NCBI RefSeq assembly: GCF_040689105.1
Contig: NZ_JBFBVU010000018.1
Location: forward strand, 1-64,000
From: Meridianimarinicoccus marinus
Lineage (GTDB): Bacteria; Pseudomonadota; Alphaproteobacteria; Rhodobacterales; Rhodobacteraceae
Reading direction: 5' to 3'
DNA length: 64,000 nt
The translations under genes were made by a program, and so were the position numbers. Positions 56,120 through 64,000 of the stretch are shown here, piece after piece; positions within the stretch are counted from its first letter, which is position 1, and every line of letters starts with the position of its first letter. The notes below the pieces were generated by a model, which was not told where the DNA came from, did no database searches, and saw only the letters and a program-made list of their open reading frames with translations.

Positions 56120-57409
56120 TCAGTTCACGAAGCCCGCGAGGCGGGGGATGGTCATCGAGAAGGCGGGGACGAAGGTGATCAGGAAGATCACCACCACCTC
56201 GACGGCCAGAAACGGCAGGATGGCTTTGGAAATTGTCTCGACCCGTTCGCCCGACACCGACGAGGCGACGAACAGAACCAGCCCCATGGGCGGCGTGGCC
56301 AGCCCCACCGTCAGGTTGACGCTCATGATGATGGCGAAATGCACTGGGTCAACGCCCAGATCGACGAAGATCGGGCCCAGAATCGGGCCAAGGATGATGA
56401 TCGCCGGGCCCGCGTCCAGGAACATGCCGACAATGAACAGCAGCAGGTTGATCAGGAACAGCAGGACCAGCGGGTTCTGGCTGAGGCCAAGGATGAACTC
56501 GGCCAGAATCTCCGGGGCGTGGGACAGGCTGACCACGGTCTTGAAGGCCATGGCGGCGCCGACCAGCAGAAGCACCACCGCCGAGGTGGTGCCGGCCTTG
56601 GCCAGAATGTCGGGCAGATCCGCCAATTTCAGGCTGCCCATGATGAAAAAGCCGATGAGCAGGGCATATGCGACGGCGACGGTCGCGGCCTCGGTCGGGG
56701 TGAAGACGCCGCCCAGGATGCCACCCAGGATTATGACCGGGGTCATCAGCGGAAAGAAGGCGCGCAGGCTGGCGTGTCCCCGCTGCCGCCATGTGGTCTT
56801 GGCCGAGGCGATGGGAAAGTCATAACGGTCGGCCATGACCTTGACCATCAGCATCAGCCCGACCCCGACCATGATCCCCGGCACGATGCCCGCCAGAAAC
56901 AGCGCGGCCACGCTTTCGCCCATGACATAGGCATAGATGATCATGATGCCCGAGGGCGGGATGATCGGGCCGATCACCGAACTGGCGGCGGTGATGGCGG
57001 CGGCGAAACGGCGGGTATAGCCCTGGCGTTCCATCGCCGGGATCAGCATCGACCCCAGCGCCGAGGTGTCCGCCACCGCCGAACCCGACAGCCCGGCAAA
57101 CAGCATCGACGACAGCACGTTCACATGCGCCAGCCCGCCGCGCAGATGCCCCATCAGGGCTTGCGCGAATTCCACCAGCCGTTCTGTGATGCCGCCGCGG
57201 TTCATCAACTCGCCCGCCAGCATGAAGAAGGGAATGGCCATCAGCGGGAAGCTGTCCATACCGTTGTAGACATTGCGATAAAGCAGGGCGATGTCGCGCT
57301 CCTGCCCGTTCAGCCACAACAGCAGTCCGGGGGCGGCCAGCAGCGCGAAGAACACCGGCAGGCCGACCATCAGGAAGATCAGGAAGACGGGCAGGAACCA
57401 GATCAGCAT
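56120..57409 (-). CDS. TRAP transporter large permease (DctM)
   Basis: A 429-residue membrane protein with about 12 helices of the DctM family. Motifs visible include FFMLAGELMNRGGIT, SSMLFAGLSGSAVADTSA and ITAASSVIGPIIPPSG, which are characteristic. ATG at 57409 shares one base with the DctQ stop (TGATG); GTG one codon earlier is an alternative start. It drives sodium-coupled uptake together with DctQ and DctP. Confidence 0.94.
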   Translation of the reverse strand: MLIWFLPVFLIFLMVGLPVFFALLAAPGLLLWLNGQERDIALLYRNVYNGMDSFPLMAIPFFMLAGELMNRGGITERLVEFAQALMGHLRGGLAHVNVLSSMLFAGLSGSAVADTSALGSMLIPAMERQGYTRRFAAAITAASSVIGPIIPPSGIMIIYAYVMGESVAALFLAGIVPGIMVGVGLMLMVKVMADRYDFPIASAKTTWRQRGHASLRAFFPLMTPVIILGGILGGVFTPTEAATVAVAYALLIGFFIMGSLKLADLPDILAKAGTTSAVVLLLVGAAMAFKTVVSLSHAPEILAEFILGLSQNPLVLLFLINLLLFIVGMFLDAGPAIIILGPILGPIFVDLGVDPVHFAIIMSVNLTVGLATPPMGLVLFVASSVSGERVETISKAILPFLAVEVVVIFLITFVPAFSMTIPRLAGFVN

Positions 57410-58065
57410 CACTCGGCCTCCACGACATCGTGCGGCAGCGTACGCAGTTGGTCCTCAAGGCCCAGCAAGGTCGCCAGCCCGCGCAGCAGCAATTCGACAT
57501 TAACCAGTACCAGCAGGATCAGCCCGACGTAGAGCGAGGCATACATCATCGCCAGCGGCATCTTGGCCCAGCCCCAGGTCAGCGCGAAGGCGGCATCGGC
57601 CTTGGTGCACAGGGTCAGCGAAAGGTCGAGACCGGGCAGGGGCATCGCGAAACTGAAGGTAAAGGGCATCCACAGGGTCGCGCTTTTGAACAGGCAGCCC
57701 GACATGGTGTGGTTGTAGCCCAGCTGTACGCCGACGATCAGCACGATCAGCGACAGGCTGAGCAGGACCAGCGACAGCACCGCGGCCACCCGTTTCGGCA
57801 GCGCGCGTTCCACCATGTCGATGGCGACGAAACCGCCCCGGCGAAAGGCGTAGGGTGCGATCAGCCCGGTCATCCACAGCATCAGGAAGCGCGCGGCTTC
57901 GTCCGGCCAGGGCAGGGCGTTGTTCAGAACGTAGCGGAACACCACCTGGATCAGGATCACAATCACCATCAGCGCCATGGCGACCACGGTCACGCCCTGG
58001 CCCAGCCGCCCCATGGCGGTGTTGACAATCTCGAACGGGCGCAGCAGCGCCAGCAGAATGGGCAT
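57409..58065 (-). CDS. TRAP transporter small permease (DctQ)
   Basis: A 218-residue membrane protein with four helices of the DctQ family; typical features are FRYVLNNALPWPDEAARFLMLW and AYAFRRGGFVAIDM. It is longer than the usual 160-190 residues, with an extra loop of about 30 residues (MSGCLFKSATLWMPFTFS) before the last helix. GGAGGATCA precedes the ATG. It is the first TRAP gene in the leftward order. Confidence 0.9.
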   Translation of the reverse strand: MPILLALLRPFEIVNTAMGRLGQGVTVVAMALMVIVILIQVVFRYVLNNALPWPDEAARFLMLWMTGLIAPYAFRRGGFVAIDMVERALPKRVAAVLSLVLLSLSLIVLIVGVQLGYNHTMSGCLFKSATLWMPFTFSFAMPLPGLDLSLTLCTKADAAFALTWGWAKMPLAMMYASLYVGLILLVLVNVELLLRGLATLLGLEDQLRTLPHDVVEAE

Positions 58066-58125
58066 CCGCCGTGATCCTCCCTGATCGGGCCGACGTTGCG
58101 GCCCATGGTCTCCCCTCCTGTATGC

Positions 58126-58641
58126 TCAGGAGGTGGAGAAACTTCCGAATTTGCCCTGCACGAAGAGCAGGGGCAGGCCGTGGCGCGCCGAGACACTGGT
58201 CACTTTCGACACGAGGATAATGTGATCCCCGCCATCATGGGCCGCCACGGTTTCGCAATCAAAGCGCGTCAGGCAGCCGCCCAGACAGGGCACTCCGTTA
58301 CCGTCGGGCTGCCAGTCGGTCTGCGCGAAATCAAAGCCGTCGCGGGCAAAGCGCCAGGCCAGATCCTGCTGGCCGCGTTCCAGCACGTGGATCGCGCTGT
58401 GTCGGGCCTCGGCGAAGGCGGCGCAGCGGTCCGAAGCCTTGTCCACCGACCACAGCACAAGTGCCGGCTCCAGCGAGACGCTGGCGAAACTGTTGACGGT
58501 AATGGCGCAGGGGCCCAGGTCGGTGGTGGTGGTGATGACCGTGACGCCAGTGCCGAACGAGCCGAGCGCGGTGCGATAGGCCCGTTGCGTGTCGGGTGCG
58601 GGCTGGAATGTCTCTATCGAAATCGCGCTGCTCCCGTCCAT
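58126..58641 (-). CDS. Flavin reductase family protein (monooxygenase partner)
   Basis: A 171-residue flavin reductase of the FMN-binding split-barrel type. Family motifs are RTALGSFGTGVTVIT, ITVNSFASVSLEPALVLWSV and CLTRFDCETVAAHDGGDH. It would supply reduced FMN to the SsuD-like monooxygenase encoded upstream in the same direction. ATG at 58641 lies 3 bases after the aldo/keto reductase stop region. The ribosome binding site is weak, so the start is less certain. Confidence 0.88.
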   Translation of the reverse strand: MDGSSAISIETFQPAPDTQRAYRTALGSFGTGVTVITTTTDLGPCAITVNSFASVSLEPALVLWSVDKASDRCAAFAEARHSAIHVLERGQQDLAWRFARDGFDFAQTDWQPDGNGVPCLGGCLTRFDCETVAAHDGGDHIILVSKVTSVSARHGLPLLFVQGKFGSFSTS

Positions 58642-58643
58642 GC

Positions 58644-59537
58644 TCAAGGCACCTCTTGTCCCAGGGCCGCCGTGTAGAAGTCGAACCAGTCCTCCCGCGA
58701 CATCTCCACTTTGCACGCCTCGGACAATCGTGCAATCCGTGCCAGGCTGTTGGTGCCCATGACCGGAAGGATGCGGGCGGGATGCGCCAGCAGCCAGGCC
58801 ACCGCCACGGCACTGGCATCGACGTCATGCTTTTCGCCGAAGGCTGCAAGTTTGTCGTGCAGGGCGCTGTTTTCGGGGGCAAACAAGGCGCCTCCCGCCA
58901 GCGGTGACCAGGCCATCGGCGCGACGCCGGCCTGCATCAGCGTGGCCAGTTCGCCATTGCGGAAAGGGTCCGAGGCCAGCAGGCTGATCTCGATCTGGTT
59001 GGTGATCAGCGTCGTGGACATGCGCGATTGCAGCAGGTTGAATTCGGCGGGCAGGAAGTTCGACACGCCCACATGCCCGACCTTGCCCGAGGCCACCATG
59101 TCATCCAGCGCGGTGCCGGTCTCGTCGGCGTTCATGAAGGGATCGGGGCGATGGATCAGCAGCAGGTCGATGCGCTCGATCTCCATCTCGCGCAGGGAAA
59201 GGTCCACCGATTTCTCGATGTGTGCCCGCGAGGTGTCATAGTATTTCACCCGCGCATCGGAATAGCGCCCCGCCGGGGCAACGATCCCGCATTTGGTGAT
59301 GATCTGCATCTGGTCGCGCAGGGCCGGGGCGGCCCGCAGGGCGCTGCCCAAAACCGCCTCTGAGGTGTAGCCGCCATAGATGTCGGCCTGATCGAAACTG
59401 GTGATGCCCTGTGCAAGACAGGCTTCGATCTTGGCCTGCACATGGGCCGGCGAGATGTTGTCGTCATCGGCCAGCCGCCACATGCCATAGACGATGCGCG
59501 ACAGGTCCAATGTCGGGGACAGGGAAACACGATCCAT
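58644..59537 (-). CDS. Aldo/keto reductase
   Basis: A 297-residue NADPH-dependent reductase of the YdhF-like group. TIM-barrel motifs visible are SFDQADIYGGY with the catalytic Asp and Tyr, KCGI near the catalytic Lys, and IDLLLIHRPDPFM. The C-terminal cofactor region has PVMGTNSLARI. Its ATG overlaps the stop of the monooxygenase gene (TAATG). It probably reduces an aldehyde or ketone made by the monooxygenase, but no substrate is known. Confidence 0.92.
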   Translation of the reverse strand: MDRVSLSPTLDLSRIVYGMWRLADDDNISPAHVQAKIEACLAQGITSFDQADIYGGYTSEAVLGSALRAAPALRDQMQIITKCGIVAPAGRYSDARVKYYDTSRAHIEKSVDLSLREMEIERIDLLLIHRPDPFMNADETGTALDDMVASGKVGHVGVSNFLPAEFNLLQSRMSTTLITNQIEISLLASDPFRNGELATLMQAGVAPMAWSPLAGGALFAPENSALHDKLAAFGEKHDVDASAVAVAWLLAHPARILPVMGTNSLARIARLSEACKVEMSREDWFDFYTAALGQEVP

Positions 59538-60691
59538 TACTTGCGCTCTCCGGCTCCTAAAGGGGTCATCGGGGTCTTGTCCGGCACCCGGCCATAGGCG
59601 TGCGGCAGCGAACAGGTCTTGAGATGAGGTAGAACCTTTTCCCCGAAAATCCTGCATTCTTCCAGATGCGGGTAGCCCGAGAAGATGAAGGCGCGCATGC
59701 CCATCTTGCGATAGGCCTCGATCTCGCTCAGCACCTGATCGACGGATCCGACCAGCGCGGCACCACAGCCCGACCGGGCCCGGCCGATGCCGGTCCACAG
59801 ATGCGGCTCCACATAGCCGAACTTGTCGGCCAGCGCGCGGGCGCGGGCCTGATGCGAGACCCCCAGCGAGCCGGAATCATGTGCCCGTTCGCGGATCAAC
59901 TGGCCGTATTCGTCATCCAGCTTCGACACCAGGTGTTCGGCGTATTCCTTGGCTTCGGCCTCGGTGTCGCGCACGATGGTGTGGATCCGCAGGCCATAGT
60001 CCAGCGTGCGGCCGTATTTCTCGGCCACGGCGTTGACGGCCTTCATGCGTTCGGCCAGTTGATCCTTGGGCTCCGGCCACATCAGGTAGACGTCGCAATG
60101 CTGGCCGCAGAGGTCCAGCGCGTCAGGGGAATAGCCGCCGAAATACAGAAGCGGCCCGCCGGTCTGATAGGGTTTCGCGGGGTCGGTGGTCAGCCCCTCG
60201 AAGTCATAGACCTGCCCCTTGTAGGTGATCTGGTCCTGCGTCCACGCTTGTTTCAGGATCTCCACCACCTCGCGCGAGCGCTGGTAGCGGAAGCTGCTGT
60301 CTTCTTTCTCTCCGGGAAAGTCGCTGCTGATGATGTTGACCGTCAGGCGACCCTGCAACATGTGATCCAGCGTGGCGATGGTGCGGGCCAGCATGATCGG
60401 TTGCATCTCGCCGCAACGCACGGCGGCCAGCATGTTGATGCGATCGGTGATCGGCGCGCATCCGGCCACGAAGCTGAGCGTATCCTGCCCGACCTGGTAG
60501 GACGAGGGGCACAGGATGTTGCGGAATCCCTGGGATTCGGCCTCGCGCAGGATTGCCGAGCAATGCGCGAAACTGGACCGCAGGTCGCCCTCGGGCACGC
60601 CCAGCAAGCGATAGTCGTCCGAACACAGGGCCGAGAACCACGACACCTCGGATGCATCAAGATCTGCGGATGTGACTGGCACCACCGTCAT
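59537..60691 (-). CDS. SsuD-like LLM-class flavin-dependent monooxygenase
   Basis: A 384-residue bacterial-luciferase-like monooxygenase, closest by eye to alkanesulfonate monooxygenase SsuD. Motifs are RTIATLDHMLQGRLTVNI, PLLYFGGYSPDALDLC and FIFSGYPHLEECRIFGE. These enzymes use reduced flavin from a partner reductase to cleave C-S or related bonds. There is no SsuABC transporter here; the neighbouring TRAP system probably brings in the substrate, so an organosulfur or similar compound is inferred. It heads the leftward operon; the GntR gene is divergent. Confidence 0.88.
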   Translation of the reverse strand: MTVVPVTSADLDASEVSWFSALCSDDYRLLGVPEGDLRSSFAHCSAILREAESQGFRNILCPSSYQVGQDTLSFVAGCAPITDRINMLAAVRCGEMQPIMLARTIATLDHMLQGRLTVNIISSDFPGEKEDSSFRYQRSREVVEILKQAWTQDQITYKGQVYDFEGLTTDPAKPYQTGGPLLYFGGYSPDALDLCGQHCDVYLMWPEPKDQLAERMKAVNAVAEKYGRTLDYGLRIHTIVRDTEAEAKEYAEHLVSKLDDEYGQLIRERAHDSGSLGVSHQARARALADKFGYVEPHLWTGIGRARSGCGAALVGSVDQVLSEIEAYRKMGMRAFIFSGYPHLEECRIFGEKVLPHLKTCSLPHAYGRVPDKTPMTPLGAGERK

Positions 60692-60728
60692 CGAATTCCC
60701 CCCGTTGTTTCCTCTTGCCTAGCATCGC

Positions 60729-60736
60729 GCAATTGC
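60729..60736. promoter_or_regulatory. Palindrome GCAATTGC in the divergent GntR region
   Basis: An 8-base palindrome lies in the 81-base gap between the monooxygenase and GntR-type regulator genes, a likely place for the operator of that regulator. The palindrome is short and unaligned, so the call is tentative. Confidence 0.25.
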
Positions 60737-60772
60737 TGCATCAATAGTAAATCAATTCGGGAGGGGGATGGC

Positions 60773-61471
60773 GTGGCCGATCGTGCGGCACTGCCCAAGT
60801 ATCTGCAGATTGCCGAGTTTCTGGTACGTGAAATCGCGGCCGGACGCTTGCGCGTGGGCGATCGCCTGCCGCCCGAACGGCAGATGGCGGACGGCATGGG
60901 CATTGCCGTCGGCACCCTGCGCAAGGCGCTGGCGCGGCTGGAGGATCAGGGCGTGCTGGAGCGTCGGCAAGGGTCGGGGAACTACATCCTCGACACCGGA
61001 CAGGGCGGCTCGATCTATGCCTTTTTCCGGCTGGAACGGCTGGATGGCGGCGGCCTGCCACAGGCCCGTGTGCTGTCTGTGGCGCGCCTGCCCAAGCCTG
61101 CCGATCTGCCGGATTTCGGCGGCTCGGACACCGGGCACCGCATCCGCCGCCTGCGTTTTCTGGACGATCGCGCGGTGGCGGCGGAAGAGATCTGGCTGGA
61201 TGGCGCGATCACCGACCGGCTGGATCCGCAGGCGCTGTCTGAATCGCTCTACCTCTACTACCGGGAAACCCTCGGGCTTTGGATCACCGCCATCGAGGAT
61301 CGGATCGGCGTCGATGCCATGCCCGATTGGGGGCAGGACACTGGTTGTGGCGCGGGCGCGGTCTGCGGCCATGTCCTGCGCCAGAGCCGCACCAGTGACG
61401 GGGCGCTGCCCGAGGTCTCCCGCACCTGGTTCAACCACGACCGCGCCCGCTATGTGGCGCGCAATAGCTAG
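60773..61471 (+). CDS. GntR-family transcriptional regulator (HutC type, UTRA domain)
   Basis: A 232-residue regulator. The N-terminal winged helix-turn-helix (residues about 10-70; KYLQIAEFLVREIAAG, GDRLPPERQMA) is followed by a ligand-binding UTRA-like domain (about 90-232; RIRRLRFLDDRAVAAEEIWL). GTG at 60773 has GGGAGGGGG upstream. It probably controls the divergent monooxygenase/TRAP operon and the dehydrogenase downstream, with a metabolite of that pathway as effector. Confidence 0.9.
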   Translation: MADRAALPKYLQIAEFLVREIAAGRLRVGDRLPPERQMADGMGIAVGTLRKALARLEDQGVLERRQGSGNYILDTGQGGSIYAFFRLERLDGGGLPQARVLSVARLPKPADLPDFGGSDTGHRIRRLRFLDDRAVAAEEIWLDGAITDRLDPQALSESLYLYYRETLGLWITAIEDRIGVDAMPDWGQDTGCGAGAVCGHVLRQSRTSDGALPEVSRTWFNHDRARYVARNS

Positions 61472-61481
61472 GAGAGCAGGC

Positions 61482-62615
61482 ATGACGCCAAAGCGCTATG
61501 GCATCATCGGATGCGGCATGATGGGGCAGGAGCATATCCGCAACATCGCGATTCTGGACGGTGCCGAAGTGACCGCGCTGTGCGATCCCGATGCGGGAAT
61601 GCGCGCTGCCGCGCAGGCGCTGGTACCGGGGGCCGTGGCGGTGGCCGATCTGGCGGACCTGCTGGCCCTGCCGGATCTGGATGCGCTGGTGATCGTCAGC
61701 CCCAACGACTGCCATGTGGCGCAGATGGAGCAGATCGCCGCCACGCGCCCGTTGCCGCTGCTGGTGGAAAAGCCGCTGTTCACCGATCCCGCCGATGCGG
61801 CCCGGCTGGCGGCGCTGCACGCGCGCTATCCGGCGCCGATCTGGGTGGCGATGGAATACCGCTACATGCCGCCCATCGCGGCGCTGCTCGACAAGGTGGC
61901 CGAGGTCACCGGCGGCGTGCGGATGCTGACCATCCGCGAACATCGCTTTCCCTTTCTCGACAAGGTGGGCGGCTGGAATCGCTACAACGCCCGCACCGGC
62001 GGCACGCTGGTCGAGAAATGCTGCCATTTCTTCGACCTGATGCGGTTGGTGGTGGGGGCAGAGCCGGTGCGGATCATGGCCTCGGGTGCGCAGGACGTGA
62101 ACCACAAGGCCGAGGATGCAGCCGACGGCCCGCCGGACATCTGGGACAACGCCTATGTGATCGTGGATTTTGCCAATGGCGCGCGCGGGATGCTGGAGTT
62201 GTGCATGTTCGCGGAAGGATCCGAGTTTCAGGAAGAGATCACCGCCATCGGTCCGCTGGGCAAGATCGAGGCCAGGGTGCCGGGGCCGACCCGGTTCTGG
62301 CCTGCCGATCTTGGCCCGCCGCCGGTGTCACGGGTGATCGTGTCGCCGCGCCATCCCAAGCGGCCGCAGATGCTGGAGATACCGGTCGATGAGGCGCTGC
62401 TGGACGCGGGCGATCACAACGGCTCGACCTTCTACCAGCATCAGAAGTTCCTGCAGGTACTGCGCGGACAGGGAACGGTCGAGGTCAGCTTCGACGACGG
62501 GTTGCGCGCGGTTCTGATGGGACAGGCGGCGCAGGACTCGGCTCTGGACGGGCGGGTCGTTGTTGCGGACCTGCCCGCACAAGCGCCTCAGGTGCAGACA
62601 CCGGTCTCGGCCTGA
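61482..62615 (+). CDS. Gfo/Idh/MocA-family oxidoreductase
   Basis: A 377-residue NAD(P)-dependent dehydrogenase. The Rossmann motif is GIIGCGMMGQEH, the EKP motif is LVEKPLFTD and the His-containing catalytic region is VEKCCHFFDLMRL. Substrates of the family include inositols, sugars and related polyols; the one here is unknown. GGAGAGCAGG precedes the ATG, 10 bases after the GntR gene, so the two are co-transcribed. Its 3' end overlaps the convergent DsbA-like gene by 28 bases. Confidence 0.92.
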   Translation: MTPKRYGIIGCGMMGQEHIRNIAILDGAEVTALCDPDAGMRAAAQALVPGAVAVADLADLLALPDLDALVIVSPNDCHVAQMEQIAATRPLPLLVEKPLFTDPADAARLAALHARYPAPIWVAMEYRYMPPIAALLDKVAEVTGGVRMLTIREHRFPFLDKVGGWNRYNARTGGTLVEKCCHFFDLMRLVVGAEPVRIMASGAQDVNHKAEDAADGPPDIWDNAYVIVDFANGARGMLELCMFAEGSEFQEEITAIGPLGKIEARVPGPTRFWPADLGPPPVSRVIVSPRHPKRPQMLEIPVDEALLDAGDHNGSTFYQHQKFLQVLRGQGTVEVSFDDGLRAVLMGQAAQDSALDGRVVVADLPAQAPQVQTPVSA

Positions 62616-63322
62616 TCGATCAGGGACTGTACCTCGGCCTTGCTGCGGTTGCCCACCGCCAGTACCGACCCCACCACCAACGCCGGGGTGCCGGGGATCT
62701 GGAAGCGTGCCGCCAGCCCGAGGCTGGTGGCGATCCGGGCGGTCACCTCGGGACGCTCCATGTCCTGCAACAGGCGCGGGGCGTCCAGCCCCAGACCCTC
62801 GGCCAGCGCGGTCAGATACGGCGGGTCGGGCTGGAAGCGGGTGCGGTGCAGGCGGCTACGCATCTTGGACGCGGCTCCCTGATACTCTGCTGCCACGATG
62901 GCCCGCGCCGCCGCGACAGAGGCTGCGCCGAGCAGCGGCAGATCATGCACCGTCACGGCCACCGTTGCCGGGTCCAGCGCGGTGATCCACGGCTCCATGG
63001 TCCGGCAAAAGGGGCAGTTGATGTCGGTGAAGTACGCCAGCGGCACGCGCCCCTCAAGCGGCGCGCGGAACAACGCGGCGCAGAGGTCGGTGATCTCGGC
63101 GGGCGCAATCCGGGGGCCATCCTGAAGCCCCACCAGCGGATCGAAGGCCCCGGTCACCGCCCCCTGTTCCAACTGAAAGAACCCCGGTACTGATGGATGC
63201 GGCGGTGCCGACAATCCGGGCGCGAAGACGCGCCACAATGCGGGCGCCCCGGCCAACAGGGCCACGGCGCCGCCCAGGGCAAGAAATCCGCGCCGGTTGC
63301 TCGGGATTTTCGACGTTGTCAT
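62588..63322 (-). CDS. Tat-exported DsbA-like thiol oxidoreductase
   Basis: A 244-residue thioredoxin-fold protein of the DsbA family. The redox motif is CPFC at residues 103-106 (TDINCPFCRTMEPW) and the cis-Pro loop is GTPALVVG. The N terminus has a twin-arginine signal (SNRRGFLALGG), which would export it already folded. It probably makes or rearranges disulfides in the periplasm. It is convergent with the dehydrogenase gene, overlapping by 28 bases. Confidence 0.88.
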   Translation of the reverse strand: MTTSKIPSNRRGFLALGGAVALLAGAPALWRVFAPGLSAPPHPSVPGFFQLEQGAVTGAFDPLVGLQDGPRIAPAEITDLCAALFRAPLEGRVPLAYFTDINCPFCRTMEPWITALDPATVAVTVHDLPLLGAASVAAARAIVAAEYQGAASKMRSRLHRTRFQPDPPYLTALAEGLGLDAPRLLQDMERPEVTARIATSLGLAARFQIPGTPALVVGSVLAVGNRSKAEVQSLIDQAETGVCT

Positions 63323-63440
63323 CGGGGCGCGGCCTTTTCGTTTCTGGATATCGGTACTGTGCTGCTACGGGCTGTTCTTTCCGTGCAACAATAGGCACAG
63401 CAGCGCCGCTGCGCCCCCTGCCCAAAACAGCGCAGGCTGC

Positions 63441-64000
63441 CTACCAGGCGTTCACCCGCTGCTCGGGCGGCAACCACATGGGATCGCCCTCGGTAATGTC
63501 GAGCGCCTCGTAGAAGGCCTTCACATGCTGAAGGGGGGCATAGGCGCGATACTCGGCGGGCGGGTGGCCATCCGCGGCGACGATGGTGCGGATGAACTGC
63601 TCGGTCGGCTTCCACGTCCGCATCTGGCTCCAGGCAATGAAACACCGCTGCGAGGGCGACAGCCCGGCGATGATCCCGCCCTGGCGGCAGACCCAGATCG
63701 GCGCATCCGTCTCGGGTTCGAGCACCGGCGGTTGCTGGATCGCTGCGGGCACGTCGAAGCTGTTGTATGTGGTGTTGTAGGCGGCGTTGACGACGATCGG
63801 CAGGGTGGATTCGGTGTTGAACTGATCGTGGGTGACCGGCCTTTGCGTCCGCGCGCGCAGGCGGTCGTCAAGGAAGCCCGCGATGTACTTCAGGTTCGCC
63901 ACCGCGTCTGTGCCGATCTCGACCCCGCTGTGATCGATCCATTCATCCGGATCGCCGACCTTGTAGTAGAAGTTTTCCAGCTTGTGCTTTGCGGCGGCAC
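63441..64000 (-). CDS. M13-family (neprilysin-like) peptidase lacking the zinc site, 5' end outside window
   Basis: The C-terminal 186 or so residues of an M13-type protein; its start lies beyond the right edge. Family motifs flank a gap: NAAYNTTYNSFDVPAAIQQPP, normally followed by the zinc-site HExxH and ExxxD segments, and LSPSQRCFIAWSQ, GDPMWLPPEQRVNAW at the C terminus. Only about 20 residues (containing RQGGIIAG) join these two parts where roughly a hundred are expected, and no HExxH is present. The frame is intact. It is either a catalytically dead relative or a gene with an in-frame deletion. Confidence 0.7.
   Translation of the reverse strand, partial: AAAKHKLENFYYKVGDPDEWIDHSGVEIGTDAVANLKYIAGFLDDRLRARTQRPVTHDQFNTESTLPIVVNAAYNTTYNSFDVPAAIQQPPVLEPETDAPIWVCRQGGIIAGLSPSQRCFIAWSQMRTWKPTEQFIRTIVAADGHPPAEYRAYAPLQHVKAFYEALDITEGDPMWLPPEQRVNAW

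Overview
The window is a G+C-rich chromosomal segment from an alphaproteobacterium, most likely order Rhodobacterales (Roseobacter/Rhodobacter group). Supporting evidence is the ntrY-ntrX-trkA-trkH-hfq-hflX gene order, a CarD-family regulator downstream of a 7Fe ferredoxin, an aspartate-type (non-zinc) HemB, several proteins with VPLPA-CTERM-like tails, and a DUF4212/sodium-solute symporter locus. Nothing looks like a plasmid, prophage or genomic island. I found no rRNA, tRNA, insertion sequence, integrase or CRISPR array. Most genes have a recognisable purine-rich ribosome binding site, and these were used to trim several over-long reading frames.

Layout. 1-7.7 kb: the end of the NtrY sensor kinase, NtrX, the TrkA/TrkH potassium uptake system, Hfq and the HflX GTPase, all co-directional. 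8-10.1 kb: a large secreted CAP-domain/RTX calcium-binding protein with its own terminator. 10.1-25.8 kb: mostly housekeeping genes: penicillin-acylase family hydrolase, lipoprotein, HemB, a small membrane protein, Mfd, a VPLPA-CTERM protein, an alpha/beta hydrolase with an SCP2 protein, a TPR protein, a SUV3-like helicase with an S4 protein, FdxA and CarD. 25.8-34.3 kb: cobalamin genes cobS and cobT (divergent), a Kef-type antiporter, a bitopic PilP-like protein, a SIMPL protein, O-acetylhomoserine sulfhydrylase and a VOC protein. 34.4-40.2 kb: a complete Liv-type ABC importer operon whose LivF subunit has a roughly 290-residue acidic extension containing a Pro-Glu repeat.

40.3-50.2 kb, read leftward, is the most unusual block: acs, adk, a DUF4212 subunit, a sodium:solute symporter, a cNMP/CBS/DUF294 nucleotidyltransferase-like protein, a small membrane protein, a receiver domain lacking its phosphorylation residues, and a membrane protein joining PAS and kinase-like modules to a DEDDh exonuclease. 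I read this as an acetate (or other carboxylate) uptake and activation locus with a nucleotide-centred signalling module; the signalling role is inference.

50.7-54.9 kb: three more VPLPA-CTERM-like proteins, a di-heme cytochrome c peroxidase/MauG family protein and a Sel1 protein. 55.0-62.6 kb: a catabolic cluster with a TRAP transporter, an SsuD-like flavin-dependent monooxygenase, a flavin reductase and an aldo/keto reductase, divergent from a GntR regulator and a Gfo/Idh/MocA dehydrogenase. The right end holds a DsbA-like protein and an M13-type peptidase that appears to have lost its zinc site and runs off the window.
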